This document shows, in pieces, positions 1-7,530 of a stretch of DNA of 21,072 nucleotides. Positions within the stretch are counted from its first letter, which is position 1. Each line of letters starts with the position of its first letter. The DNA comes from a virus. The stretch covers positions 1 to 21,072 of the IMG/VR virus record IMGVR_UViG_3300020125_000248; one strand, given 5' to 3'. The position numbers and the translations under genes were made by a program. The notes beneath the pieces were generated by a model that ran no database searches, was not told where the DNA came from, and saw only the letters and a program-made list of their open reading frames with translations.

Positions 1-61
1 CAGAAAGTTGTCCCTCTCCGCGCGGGGACGCGGGCCGGCCGCCGGGCCGGGGAGTTGCCCC

Positions 62-1915
62 GTGTCGGTTAGCACGCTCGAGTTGCCGCCGGCGTCGCTG
101 TCGGACGATCCGACGTGGCCGGCGGCCCGTCGGGCGTTCCTGGCGTCGTTGCCGGCGCATCCGCGGTGCGGCCGCTGTTTCGGCCCGATCCTTGGCCCTG
201 TCGACGTGGATCACGCCGAGTCGTGGGCGATCGTGCGTAATCACGAGAATCTGATCCCGGCGCATCCGTGGTGCAACCAGTCCGCCGGCGGCCGCCTGGG
301 CGTGCAGCGCAAGCGGGCGCGGGTCGCGGCCGCCGCGGCATCCGAGGGGAATGCGGCTGCCGCGGCGGGTCCGTGGCCGGTGGAGGTGTCCCCGGACGTC
401 GATGGTCTGGGGGGTCCGGACGCGGCGGTGTGGGAGGTGGCGTGGCTGGCGGACCTGCGGGAGGTGCCGGCGGATGCGACGTGGCCGCGGCTGATGTCGG
501 CGCCGCACCCGCGGGCGGTGGACTCCTGGGGGGCGGAGCTGGAGGAGTACGCGCTGCACCGCACGGGGCGTCCGCTGCGCTGGTATCAGCGGTTGGCGGC
601 GCGTCGGATCCTCGAGGTGGACGAGCACGCCCGGCTGGTGTGGGAGGAGTACCTGCTGTCGGTGTCGCGGCAGCTTGGGAAGTCGTGGCTGCTGCGGGAG
701 TTGCTGGGGTGGCGCCTCGAGGTGGGGATCTTCGAGGAGCCGCAGACTATCCTGCACACCTCCAAGGACGAGCCGTCGGCGATCGAGGTGCAGCGACCGT
801 ATCGGACGTGGGCGAAGGCGCAGCGACGCGACCTGGAAGGGCAGTCGGTGCCGCGGTTCGCGGTGCGGGAGACGAACGGCCAGTTCGCGGTGGAGCTGGT
901 AGAGGATGGGTCGCGGTGGCTGGTGAAGGCGTCCCGGTCGGTGTATTCGTTCTCGGCGTCGACGGTGCTGGCGGATGAGGCCTGGTCGATCCCGGCGTCG
1001 GTGATCGAGGACGGTGTAGTCCCGACGATGGCCGAGCGGGACCAGCCGCAGCTGGCGCTGGTGTCGACGGCGCACCGGCAGGCGACCGGGTTGATGCTGG
1101 ACCGCCGGGCCGGGTGTCTGCGCCGCCTGGCCTCGCCGGGCCGAACGCTGCTGCTGGAGTGGTCGACGCATCCGCGGCGCGACGACGACGACGAGGACGG
1201 GTGGCGGGAAGCGTCGCCGCACTGGACCCGGCGACGCCGCGACCTGATCGCCGACCGGTTGGAGACCGCACGGTCCGGGGTGTCGGTGGACCCGTCGGAG
1301 CCGGACCCGATGACCAGCTTCCGGTGCCAGTGGCTCAACCAATGGCCGAAGTTCAAGCCGCGGACGAAGCGTGGGCAGGATCTGCTGGCCGAGGGCGTCT
1401 GGGAGTCGCTGGCCGCGACGGATGCGCGGGAGCGGGACGAGTCGCCGGTGGTGGTGGCGGTCGAGGACGCGGTCGGCGATGGGGGCGCGGTCGTCGCCGC
1501 GGTGGAGACCACCGACGGCCGGCTGGCGGTGTGGGGCCGCGAGTTCGACGGCCGTACCGAAGCGTTGGGCTACGCGGCCGAGCTCGCCCAGGCCTACGAC
1601 GGCCGGTCCCTCGTCCTCGTCGGCGCGTCGATGTCCGGTGATCCGGCGTTGACCGGGATCGCGGGCCGGGTCGAGTTGACGGGGTCGCGGGAGTTCGCGA
1701 CGGGTCTGCCGCTACTCCGATCGCTGGCGAACGCCGGCCGGGTGGTCCATGACGGTGGGGCGGAGCTGGCCCGGCAGGTCGCCGAGGTGCGGGTGTTGGA
1801 GGGGCCGGCGGGGCTGTCGCTGGTCGGTGGTGTCCGCGCGGATCTGCTGCGCGGTCTGGTGTGGGCGGTGCAGTCCTGCACGGTGCGGCCGTGGGTTGTC
1901 CCGCAGGTCTACTAG
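62..1915 (+). CDS. terL: Terminase large subunit with N-terminal HNH domain
   Basis: This is the DNA-packaging motor that translocates phage DNA into the prohead and cuts it. From the GTG at 62 it is 617 aa; that start has GGGGAG seven bases upstream. A TTG at 8, or an open frame to the left edge, is also possible. Residues ~35-75 form an HNH fold: CxxC at 36/39, DH at 50-51, N63, and HPWCN at 68-72. The ATPase follows: Walker A RQLGKS ~203-208, Walker B VLADEA with D305/E306, and coupling motif VSTAH ~334-338. An RNase H-like nuclease begins near AVEDAVGDG (D469). HNH proteins normally sit beside terminase as separate genes; fusion to TerL is unusual. No small subunit is visible, so it would lie left of the window. 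TerL is clear; the fusion is seen directly as one uninterrupted frame. Confidence 0.93.
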   Translation: MSVSTLELPPASLSDDPTWPAARRAFLASLPAHPRCGRCFGPILGPVDVDHAESWAIVRNHENLIPAHPWCNQSAGGRLGVQRKRARVAAAAASEGNAAAAAGPWPVEVSPDVDGLGGPDAAVWEVAWLADLREVPADATWPRLMSAPHPRAVDSWGAELEEYALHRTGRPLRWYQRLAARRILEVDEHARLVWEEYLLSVSRQLGKSWLLRELLGWRLEVGIFEEPQTILHTSKDEPSAIEVQRPYRTWAKAQRRDLEGQSVPRFAVRETNGQFAVELVEDGSRWLVKASRSVYSFSASTVLADEAWSIPASVIEDGVVPTMAERDQPQLALVSTAHRQATGLMLDRRAGCLRRLASPGRTLLLEWSTHPRRDDDDEDGWREASPHWTRRRRDLIADRLETARSGVSVDPSEPDPMTSFRCQWLNQWPKFKPRTKRGQDLLAEGVWESLAATDARERDESPVVVAVEDAVGDGGAVVAAVETTDGRLAVWGREFDGRTEALGYAAELAQAYDGRSLVLVGASMSGDPALTGIAGRVELTGSREFATGLPLLRSLANAGRVVHDGGAELARQVAEVRVLEGPAGLSLVGGVRADLLRGLVWAVQSCTVRPWVVPQVY

Positions 1916-1923
1916 GAGACGAG

Positions 1924-3333
1924 ATGGCCAAGAAGGACCACGACCGTGGGGCGTCACCGTTCAGCGGTGCGGATGCTGGCACGCCGCCGGACCCGACCGC
2001 GCACGTGGATGACGTGCCTCGGACGGAGCCGAGCAACGACAACCCGCAAGTGGGTTCGGTCGGCCCCGGAGTGCCGGCCGGGTTCGGCGACGTGCACGCG
2101 GTGTACCCGGTCGGGGGCTGGCACTCAACAGCCTGGCAGGGCTGGCCGGTGGGCTGGGAGACGCCGTTCTACTCGCCGATCACCGGCGGGCCCGGGACGA
2201 TCCTGCCGGGTACCTGGACCGGGTCGGCGATGGACAACTGGCTCTCGACGGTGGTGTGGGCGTGCGTCGACCTGAACTCGCGGGCGCTGCAGCAGATGCC
2301 GCCGACGATCACCAAGTCCCAGGTGGTGTCCAGCCAGGTGGTGCAGGTGCCGGTGTTCGACAACCTGCCGTCCTGGCTGACCAACCCGCACCCCGAGGGC
2401 CAGGTCTACACGTCCTGGGGGGACTTCATCCAGGCCCTGGTCGTGGCACTGGAGATCTTCGGCGAGGCGTTCGTCGTCGCCGACTCGTACTTCGCCACTG
2501 GCTACCCGGCGTCGTTCTTCGTCGCGAACAACATGGCCGTGCAGATCGCCGAGAACCCCGATCCGGAGGGCGTCGGCCCGGTCTACCGGTGGACGAAGAC
2601 GGGCGAGGAGATCGACAACCTGCTGCACATCCGGTACATGACGGTTCCCGGTGACTGCCACGGCCACGGCCCGCTCGAGGGCTCATGGCGGGCGCTGACC
2701 GTGGTGCGCGCCCTGGAGAACTACGCCGCCGAGCTGGCCTCCCAGGGAGGCGTGCCGTGGGGCGTGATCTCCTCCGCGGTCAATCTCGGCAAGGGCGGAG
2801 CCGAAGCGCTGCAAGCACAATGGCGGCAGGCAGCGGCGAACCGGCGCGGTGGGCCCGCGGTGCTGACCGGCGATATCAAGCTGGACATGCTCGCGTTCAA
2901 CCCGTCCGACATGGCGATGCTGGACCTGCTGACGCACTACAGCCAGCGGATCTGCGCCGCGTTCGGCGTGCCGCCGTTCCTCGTCGGGGTGCCCAGCCCC
3001 GAAGGGCTGACGTACTCGAACGCGAACGGGCTGTTCGACTTCCACTACCGCTCCACGCTCAAGTCGTTGTCGGCCAACATGATGACCGCGCTGTCCGGGT
3101 GGGCGTTGCCGTGGGGGACGAACGTCGGGCTGCTCGCTGAGGGCTACGTGCAGCCGGACCTGCAGACCCGGACCCAGGCCAAGCAGCTGATGGCCGCGGC
3201 CGGCGCCCTGACGATCAACGAGTGGCGGGCGTCCGAGGGTCTGCCGCCGCTGCCCGGTGGCGACGGGCCGCCGGGTGTTCCCGCCGCACCGGTGACCACT
3301 CCGAGCGCAGCCGAACTGGAGGCCATGCTGTGA
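1924..3333 (+). CDS. Portal protein (HK97/phage_portal family)
   Basis: The portal ring forms the DNA entry channel at one capsid vertex and docks terminase and connector. The protein is 469 aa from the ATG at 1924, with AGGAG five bases upstream, nine bases after terL stops; upstream in-frame starts inside terL are rejected. Family signatures are the N-terminal segment WLSTVVWACVDLNSRALQQM, a mid-protein ASQGGVPWG stretch, SQRICAAFGVPPFLVG in the clip/stem region, and the C-terminal INEWRASEGLPPLPGGD followed by a Pro/Gly tail. Length fits HK97-type portals. Its end overlaps the GTG of the protease gene, as expected for a coupled head operon. Nothing looks damaged. Confidence 0.93.
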   Translation: MAKKDHDRGASPFSGADAGTPPDPTAHVDDVPRTEPSNDNPQVGSVGPGVPAGFGDVHAVYPVGGWHSTAWQGWPVGWETPFYSPITGGPGTILPGTWTGSAMDNWLSTVVWACVDLNSRALQQMPPTITKSQVVSSQVVQVPVFDNLPSWLTNPHPEGQVYTSWGDFIQALVVALEIFGEAFVVADSYFATGYPASFFVANNMAVQIAENPDPEGVGPVYRWTKTGEEIDNLLHIRYMTVPGDCHGHGPLEGSWRALTVVRALENYAAELASQGGVPWGVISSAVNLGKGGAEALQAQWRQAAANRRGGPAVLTGDIKLDMLAFNPSDMAMLDLLTHYSQRICAAFGVPPFLVGVPSPEGLTYSNANGLFDFHYRSTLKSLSANMMTALSGWALPWGTNVGLLAEGYVQPDLQTRTQAKQLMAAAGALTINEWRASEGLPPLPGGDGPPGVPAAPVTTPSAAELEAML

Positions 3334-3971
3334 ACGACGACGACGTGCTGACCCGTTCGGTCGCACCCGATGACGTGAAGGTCGGCCGCGACGGGCTGGT
3401 CCGGGCGCTCATGGTGCCCTGGATGGTGCCCGCCGACATCACCTAGGTCCGCGGCAACCGGGTGCTCGAGTACCGCGAACAGTGGGCCCGAGGCGCGTTC
3501 GAGCGGGCCGAGAAGGCGCCGCACCGGGTCGCGCTGACCTACACGCACTCGACTGAGTTCCCGAACCTGCTGGGCCGCGGTGTCGAGTTCATCAACGATC
3601 CGGCCGGTGCCATCGGTCTGTTCCGGTTGCTGCCCTCGGTCGCCGACAAGGCGCGCGAGGTGCTCGAGGACTCGCCGGTCTCGATCTCGTTCCGGACGAT
3701 CCGGCCGCAGTTCGGCACCGAGCGCCAGGGCCAGCTGGTGACCCGGCAGGAGGCGCACCTGTCCTACCTCGCCGCCGTCGACAACCCGGCCTACGTCGAC
3801 GCCAGGGTGTTGGCGATCCGGGAGGCGGACCAGGAGGCCCAGGAACGGGCCGCGGCGCGGGCCGAGAGTGACAGGATGCTGGCCGCCACGTTGGCCATGC
3901 TCAAGGCCAACGGGCACGCCCTGTCGGCCGAGCAGGAACGCTGGCTGGCCGAGAATCAGCCCGTCGAGTAG
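3330..3971 (+). pseudogene. HK97-type prohead protease interrupted by in-frame amber codon
   Basis: Family S78/U35 prohead proteases cleave the capsid N-terminal scaffold domain during maturation. The GTG at 3330 overlaps the portal stop and has GGAGG seven bases upstream, so it is the natural start. The frame reads LVRALMVPWMVPADIT, then TAG at 3444-3446 (codon 39). The same frame continues with RGNRVLEYREQWARGAFE and the full protease body to TAG at 3969. Typical family pieces lie on both sides: the leading 'VPW' strand before, YREQ..GAFE after, a candidate catalytic His in TYTHS (~73 in read-through numbering), and a candidate Ser in SPVSISF (~118-120). The interruption is therefore a single nonsense codon in one gene. 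Reinitiation at GTG 3462 would give 169 aa without the first strands. Options are a true knockout, suppression or read-through, or a base-call error. Confidence 0.85.
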
Positions 3972-3980
3972 CGCACCGTC

Positions 3981-4003
3981 CGGGGCCGGTGCTACGGTCC
4001 CCG
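3981..4003 (+). terminator. Hairpin after protease gene
   Basis: CGGGGCCG and CGGTCCCCG pair as an eight-base-pair stem with one bulged T around a six-base GTGCTA loop. It begins nine bases after the protease stop. There is no T tract. It may act as a weak terminator, or as an RNA processing or stability element separating protease from capsid expression; this role is inferred. Confidence 0.4.
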
Positions 4004-4009
4004 ACCAAC

Positions 4010-4102
4010 GGACACCTCGAGAAGCCGCAGTAGCCTCCGGACACCTCCGCACCCAGCACGACGTGGACACCTCCGCCGAAGCGGCGATGGACGACACCTC
4101 CG
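4010..4102 (+). repeat. Four direct repeats of GACACCTC(CG) in the capsid leader
   Basis: GACACCTC cores occur at 4011, 4040, 4066 and 4093, spaced 29, 26 and 27 bases; the last three extend to GACACCTCCG. They lie in the 185-base gap between the protease stop and the capsid start, where I see no convincing gene. The spacings are not multiples of three throughout, so a repeated peptide is unlikely. ACCTCC matches the anti-Shine-Dalgarno core of 16S rRNA, so the RNA could pair with the capsid ribosome site (AGGAG, 4147-4151). That regulatory idea is speculative; the repeats themselves are plain. Confidence 0.5.
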
Positions 4103-4156
4103 ACGTAATGGCCGCGCCCCGGCCTGCCGTCGGAGCGCCTGTCCCCAGGAGTTCCG

Positions 4157-5434
4157 ATGGGCAATGCCCTGCTCGACCACTACTCCGGCAAGCGCGCCGA
4201 GGTGGAGCGTCAGATCCAGACCATCACCGACCTCGCGTTCCAACGCGACGACAAGCAACTGTCCGACCAGGACCGCGAGCAGCTCACCGTCCTCCAGGGC
4301 GAGCTCGACGCGGTCACCCGCGACATCGAGACCGTGGCCAAGCGGTCGGACCTGTCGCAGGGCGCACGGGATGCGTTGCGTTCCAACGACGTCCGCCAGT
4401 CGCAGTCCGGACACCAGTACCGCTCCGCTGGCGAGGTCGTCTGGGACTTGCTGCACCGCCACGACGACGCCGGCGCCCAGCAGCGCTGGGACCAGTTCCG
4501 CGCCGCGAACCCGCAGGGCGCCGAGGTGCAGGACCGGGCCGCGCAGCACATGGGCACCACCGCCGCGGCGACCACTCCGACCGCCGGCGGGTTCGGGTCG
4601 CTGTGGGTGTCCCCGATCCGGGGACCCGTGATCGCGCTGGGCTGGACCGGCACGCCGTTCCTGAACCTGCTGGGCCCGCAGGAGATCACCGCTCCCGGCC
4701 CGTTCATGCGGCCGCGGTTGGTGGACCCGGACTTCTACACCGCGGCCGGGCCGCAGGCCGGTGGTCTGCAGAAGGGCGAGCTGCCGAGCAAGAAATGGGA
4801 CTACGCCTCGGACTTGGTGACCCCGGCGACGGTCGGGAACTACATCAACCTGTCGCTGCAGGCGCAGACCTGGGTGCCGTCCGCGCTGCAGCTGGTCATC
4901 GACCACCTGCAGGCCCGCACCGAGGTGGCGATCGAGAAGGCCGCCGTCGCCGCGGCCGCCAGCACCGACAAGACCGTGATCCTGGCCGCGGACGCGACCG
5001 GCGCCGAGGTCCAGGCCGCGGTGTGGGAGGCCATCGCCGCGGTGTTCACCGCGACGGGCCAGCCGGCGTCGTGGATGACAGCGGGCCCGCTCGGTGCCGC
5101 GATGCTGGGCTCTACCGTCGACCTCGCCGGTCGTCCGCTGTTCCCGATCATCGGGCCGGCCAACGCGCTGGGCACGGCCAACGCGGGGCAGATCATCGCG
5201 CCGTTCGGCCTGGCGTTCGCGGTCACCCCGGCCATCACCGACACCACCCTGTTCGTCGGGAACTCGGTCGGCCTGGAGGCCTACGTCTACCGGTACCCGG
5301 TTCTGGACGCCCTCGAGCCGTCCATCTTGGGCCGTCAGATCGCCGCGGCCGCTGACACCGCGTTCTACAAGGTCCCGACGACCGAGGGCGCACCGGCCAC
5401 CTACGCCGGCATCGTCAAGATCGCCCCGGCCTGA
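4157..5434 (+). CDS. Major capsid protein (HK97 fold)
   Basis: This is the shell protein of the icosahedral head. It is 425 aa from the ATG at 4157, with AGGAG five bases upstream. The N-terminal ~110 residues are charged and helical (EVERQIQTITDLAFQRDD..., then QDREQLTVLQGELDAVTRDI), as in the delta/scaffold domain that prohead protease removes. After a Thr/Ala linker (GTTAAATTPTAGGFG, ~135-150) the HK97 core begins with LWVSPIRGPVI. It contains an E-loop-like segment near KGELPSKKW and a C-terminal FVGNSVGLEAYVYRYPVLDA strand region. Position after portal and protease is canonical. Hairpins lie on both sides of the gene, which may insulate its high expression. If the protease really is null, this scaffold domain would not be removed. 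Confidence 0.93.
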   Translation: MGNALLDHYSGKRAEVERQIQTITDLAFQRDDKQLSDQDREQLTVLQGELDAVTRDIETVAKRSDLSQGARDALRSNDVRQSQSGHQYRSAGEVVWDLLHRHDDAGAQQRWDQFRAANPQGAEVQDRAAQHMGTTAAATTPTAGGFGSLWVSPIRGPVIALGWTGTPFLNLLGPQEITAPGPFMRPRLVDPDFYTAAGPQAGGLQKGELPSKKWDYASDLVTPATVGNYINLSLQAQTWVPSALQLVIDHLQARTEVAIEKAAVAAAASTDKTVILAADATGAEVQAAVWEAIAAVFTATGQPASWMTAGPLGAAMLGSTVDLAGRPLFPIIGPANALGTANAGQIIAPFGLAFAVTPAITDTTLFVGNSVGLEAYVYRYPVLDALEPSILGRQIAAAADTAFYKVPTTEGAPATYAGIVKIAPA

Positions 5435-5438
5435 CACC

Positions 5439-5482
5439 TCCGCCCGGTCCCTGGTTCTTGGCGGTCCTGGGGGCCGGGCGGA
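5439..5482 (+). terminator. Strong hairpin four bases after capsid stop
   Basis: TCCGCCCGGTCCC (5439-5451) pairs with GGGGCCGGGCGGA (5470-5482) over 13 positions, with one U-G wobble in RNA, around an 18-base loop. It starts just after the capsid TGA. No T run follows. In actinobacteria such stems can terminate partially or protect the upstream message. The likely effect is that capsid mRNA exceeds that of downstream genes; this is inferred. Confidence 0.55.
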
Positions 5483-5514
5483 CTTCCCGCACCTACAACC
5501 GATCCGAGGCAACC

Positions 5515-5889
5515 GTGACCGAGGCGTCGCGCGGCTATTACGAGGAGTCCTACCCGCCGTCGGTGTTCGCCGGGGCGCCGGCCGGGCCTATCCAGGTCAA
5601 CCTCACCGCCGGCTGGACAGCCGGCCCGGTCGCAGTCACCGGAACCCCGGTCACGATCGAGGTCCTGCAGGACGGGGCGCCGGTCGCGCCGACGACGGTC
5701 AACTGGGGCGACGGCACCACCAACGCCCTGCTGACGCACACCTACTCGTCCCAGCTGGCCAGCGGACGCATCTCGGTGCTCGCCGGCGGCCGCGCCGGAC
5801 AGTCCCCGGTGTTCACGGTCATCGACCCGGGCACCACGACAACCGGCTCGGACGATCCCGAGCCGTGCCCGGACGAGGACGACGAATGA
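5515..5889 (+). CDS. Small PKD/Ig-like head protein (putative decoration protein)
   Basis: The protein is 124 aa from the GTG at 5515; a weak GAGG lies ahead, and an upstream TTG at 5458 falls inside the hairpin region and is less likely. The central part is Ig-like: strands PVTIEVLQDGAPV, then VNWGDGTTNALLTHTY (~62-77), which carries the PKD hallmark WGDGT...HTY. The tail ends in an acidic DDPEPCPDEDDE. There is no signal peptide or membrane segment. Small Ig-fold proteins encoded next to capsid genes often decorate the outer head surface, and PKD domains can bind carbohydrate or protein surfaces. Decoration is inferred from fold and position; a connector role cannot be excluded. Its TGA overlaps the next ATG. 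Confidence 0.65.
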   Translation: MTEASRGYYEESYPPSVFAGAPAGPIQVNLTAGWTAGPVAVTGTPVTIEVLQDGAPVAPTTVNWGDGTTNALLTHTYSSQLASGRISVLAGGRAGQSPVFTVIDPGTTTTGSDDPEPCPDEDDE

Positions 5890-6239
5890 CCACGCCCGCC
5901 GCGACCTATGTGACCCCGGAGGAGCTGCGCAAGGCGCTTAAGCTGCGCGACACCTCCGACCCCAGGCTGGACCGGGTGTGCACCGCGGTTTCCGACGCGA
6001 TCGACTGGTTCACCGCCCACTGGGACTACGCCAACGACGCGCCGGTGCGGATGGACCCGGTGCCGGCCGGGGTCGCCGAGATCGCCCTGTCCTGGGGCGT
6101 GGACGCCTGGAAATCCCCTGACGCCGGGTTCGGCATCGTCGGCATGGGGGAGACCGGGCCGGTGCGGATTCCCCGCGAGGAGTACAAGCGGTTTATTGAG
6201 CAGCTCGCCCCGTACACGGCCGCCTGGGGGATCGCGTGA
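5886..6239 (+). CDS. Head-tail connector (HK97 gp6-like adaptor)
   Basis: The protein is 117 aa. The ATG at 5886 overlaps the preceding TGA, indicating translational coupling. The sequence is mostly helical: TPEELRKALKLRD, then SDPRLDRVCTAVSDAIDWF, IALSWGVDAWKSPDAGFG, and a C-terminal IPREEYKRFIEQLAPY helix. This pattern (N-terminal 'T..EL...L.......L......A...I...', Trp-containing centre) is that of gp6-like adaptor proteins, which form a ring under the portal. Position after the capsid agrees. Identity rests on pattern, length and place rather than on a single diagnostic motif. Confidence 0.75.
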   Translation: MTTPAATYVTPEELRKALKLRDTSDPRLDRVCTAVSDAIDWFTAHWDYANDAPVRMDPVPAGVAEIALSWGVDAWKSPDAGFGIVGMGETGPVRIPREEYKRFIEQLAPYTAAWGIA

Positions 6240-6607
6240 AACTCGCCGCCGTCCGCGAGCAGCTCGCCGCCGACATCGCCGGCGTCACCAGCGCCGAGGT
6301 CGCGGTGGTCGACTTCCCACCCGATCAGGTGTCCGTCCCGGCCGCGTTCGTGATGTGGGGCACGCCCTGGCTCGAGGTGCATAACCGGTGCAAGTGGGAC
6401 GCCAACCTCGACGTCTTGCTGGTCGCAGCACGGTTCGAGCCGGAAGGCGCGTTCGACACCATCGAGGACCTGGTCGAGGACATCGTGCCGATCCTGGCGG
6501 GCGGCGCCTGGCGTTTTTCGTTCCTGGAATCGCCCGCCCCGATGGATGTCGGGGGCGTCACCTACTTGGCCGCCCGCCTCACCGTGGCCACCACCATCGA
6601 CAACTGA
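6236..6607 (+). CDS. Putative tail terminator / head-tail joining protein
   Basis: The protein is 123 aa; the GTG at 6236 overlaps the previous stop. It has an alpha/beta layout: N-terminal helix KLAAVREQLAADIAGV, central strands around AAFVMWGTPWLEVH and LDVLLVAARF, a helix DTIEDLVEDIVPIL, and a closing strand GGVTYLAARLTVATTI. That closing strand and the size resemble tail terminator proteins of actinophages, which cap the tail tube. It directly precedes the tail tube gene, as terminators usually do. A head-closure (stopper) role is the main alternative. Confidence 0.6.
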   Translation: MKLAAVREQLAADIAGVTSAEVAVVDFPPDQVSVPAAFVMWGTPWLEVHNRCKWDANLDVLLVAARFEPEGAFDTIEDLVEDIVPILAGGAWRFSFLESPAPMDVGGVTYLAARLTVATTIDN

Positions 6608-6618
6608 AGGAGAAGGAA

Positions 6619-7134
6619 ATGTCCGTCGCACTGGGACCGGGCGTGTTCACCATCACGATCGGCACGGCCGGCACCCCGGTCGACCATTCATGCCTGGTCA
6701 ATTCGATGACCCTGTCAACGGACGTGTCCGTCGGCGATTCGACGTTCAAGCTGTGCGGCACCGAGATCCCCGGCACGCTCACCCCGACCGGGACGCTGGC
6801 CGGCAACGTCGACCAGGACATCGACGCTGGCGCCGGTGGCGGGCTGTTCCAGGCGTGCTCGGAACACTGGGGCGAGACCGCGGCGTTCACGTTCGAACCC
6901 TCGACCTCGGCCGGGCTCGAGGCCGGCGGGTCGGTGCTGCTGACGCCGCTCACGTTCGGCGGGGACGAGTACGGGGCGCCGATGGTCTCGGATTTCTCGT
7001 TCCAGACCGTCGGCGACATCACCTACAAGCAGGGCGCGACCCTGACCTGGACGCAGACGATGTCCCCCAAGGCCGGCGTCGCCGCCGGGACGTTGGTAGC
7101 TGCCGCGACCGCGGTCGACGAACCAGCGGCGTGA
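6619..7134 (+). CDS. Major tail tube protein
   Basis: The protein is 171 aa from the ATG at 6619, with a strong AAGGAG ribosome site. It is beta-rich with Thr/Gly/Ser-rich strands: VFTITIGTAGTPVDHSCLV, GTLTPTGTLAGNVDQDIDAG, GLFQACSEHWGETAAFTFEP, then SVLLTPLTFGGDEYGAPM and VSDFSFQTVGDITY. The pattern of a Gly-Leu-Phe followed ~15 residues later by FxFxP, and a C-terminal 'SDFSFQTVG', is typical of siphovirus tail tubes, which polymerise as stacked hexamers. Its own good ribosome site, in an operon otherwise relying on overlaps, fits a protein needed in high copy. Confidence 0.8.
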   Translation: MSVALGPGVFTITIGTAGTPVDHSCLVNSMTLSTDVSVGDSTFKLCGTEIPGTLTPTGTLAGNVDQDIDAGAGGGLFQACSEHWGETAAFTFEPSTSAGLEAGGSVLLTPLTFGGDEYGAPMVSDFSFQTVGDITYKQGATLTWTQTMSPKAGVAAGTLVAAATAVDEPAA

Positions 7135-7137
7135 CGG

Positions 7138-7527
7138 GTGGCCGGGTTCGACACCCCGAAGGCGTTGGCCAAGGCCATGGCGAAGGCCGCCGACGAGGTA
7201 CGCGGACTGGATGAGGCGTCCGCCGAGCTCGGTGCCACCTTGGTGGCCTTGGCCCGCCGCGGCGTCCCGGTGCGCAGCGGAAACCTTCGCTCCACCATCG
7301 GGTTCCGGGTCGGCAAGCCCGGCAAGAAGATCGACTCGCAGGTCCGCGTCTCGGCGGGCGGGGCGCGGGCACCGTACGCGGCGCCGATCCACTGGGGCTG
7401 GGCCAAACGCAACATCGAGAAGAACCCGTTTCTGATGGACCCGCTCGGCCGCATGGTCGACAGCGGAACGATCCAGGAGGCCTACGCCGACAAGGTGTCC
7501 GAGATATTGAGGAAAGCGTTGGGGTGA
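7138..7527 (+). CDS. HK97 gp10-like head-tail/tail completion protein
   Basis: The protein is 129 aa from a GTG three bases after the tail tube stop. The family signature is clear: a helical N-terminus (ALAKAMAKAADEVRGLD), then VPVRSGNLRSTIGFR (~43-57), the RAPYAAPIHWGW motif ('YA..ve.G') and NPFLMDPLGRMVDS, ending in a helix. These proteins sit at the neck or help tail completion. The place is odd: gp10-like genes normally come before the tail tube, yet here the gene follows it and precedes the chaperones. The fold assignment is firm; the exact role is inferred. Confidence 0.78.
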   Translation: MAGFDTPKALAKAMAKAADEVRGLDEASAELGATLVALARRGVPVRSGNLRSTIGFRVGKPGKKIDSQVRVSAGGARAPYAAPIHWGWAKRNIEKNPFLMDPLGRMVDSGTIQEAYADKVSEILRKALG

Positions 7528-7530
7528 CAG

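Noticed and set aside
15-28. Quasi-palindrome around CCGCGCGG as a cos site
   Set aside because: It is short, common in such GC content, and no small terminase or matching end is visible.
586-1512. Long minus-strand open frame opposite terL
   Set aside because: Low-complexity Ser/Arg/Thr-rich translation, no ribosome site; shadow of a GC-rich gene.
3444-3446. Amber reassignment across the phage
   Set aside because: TAG is the normal stop of terL, chaperone G and the protease itself.
3868-5355. 495-codon plus-strand frame over protease end and capsid
   Set aside because: Arg/Gly/Pro-rich nonsense translation overlapping a clear capsid gene; codon-bias artefact.
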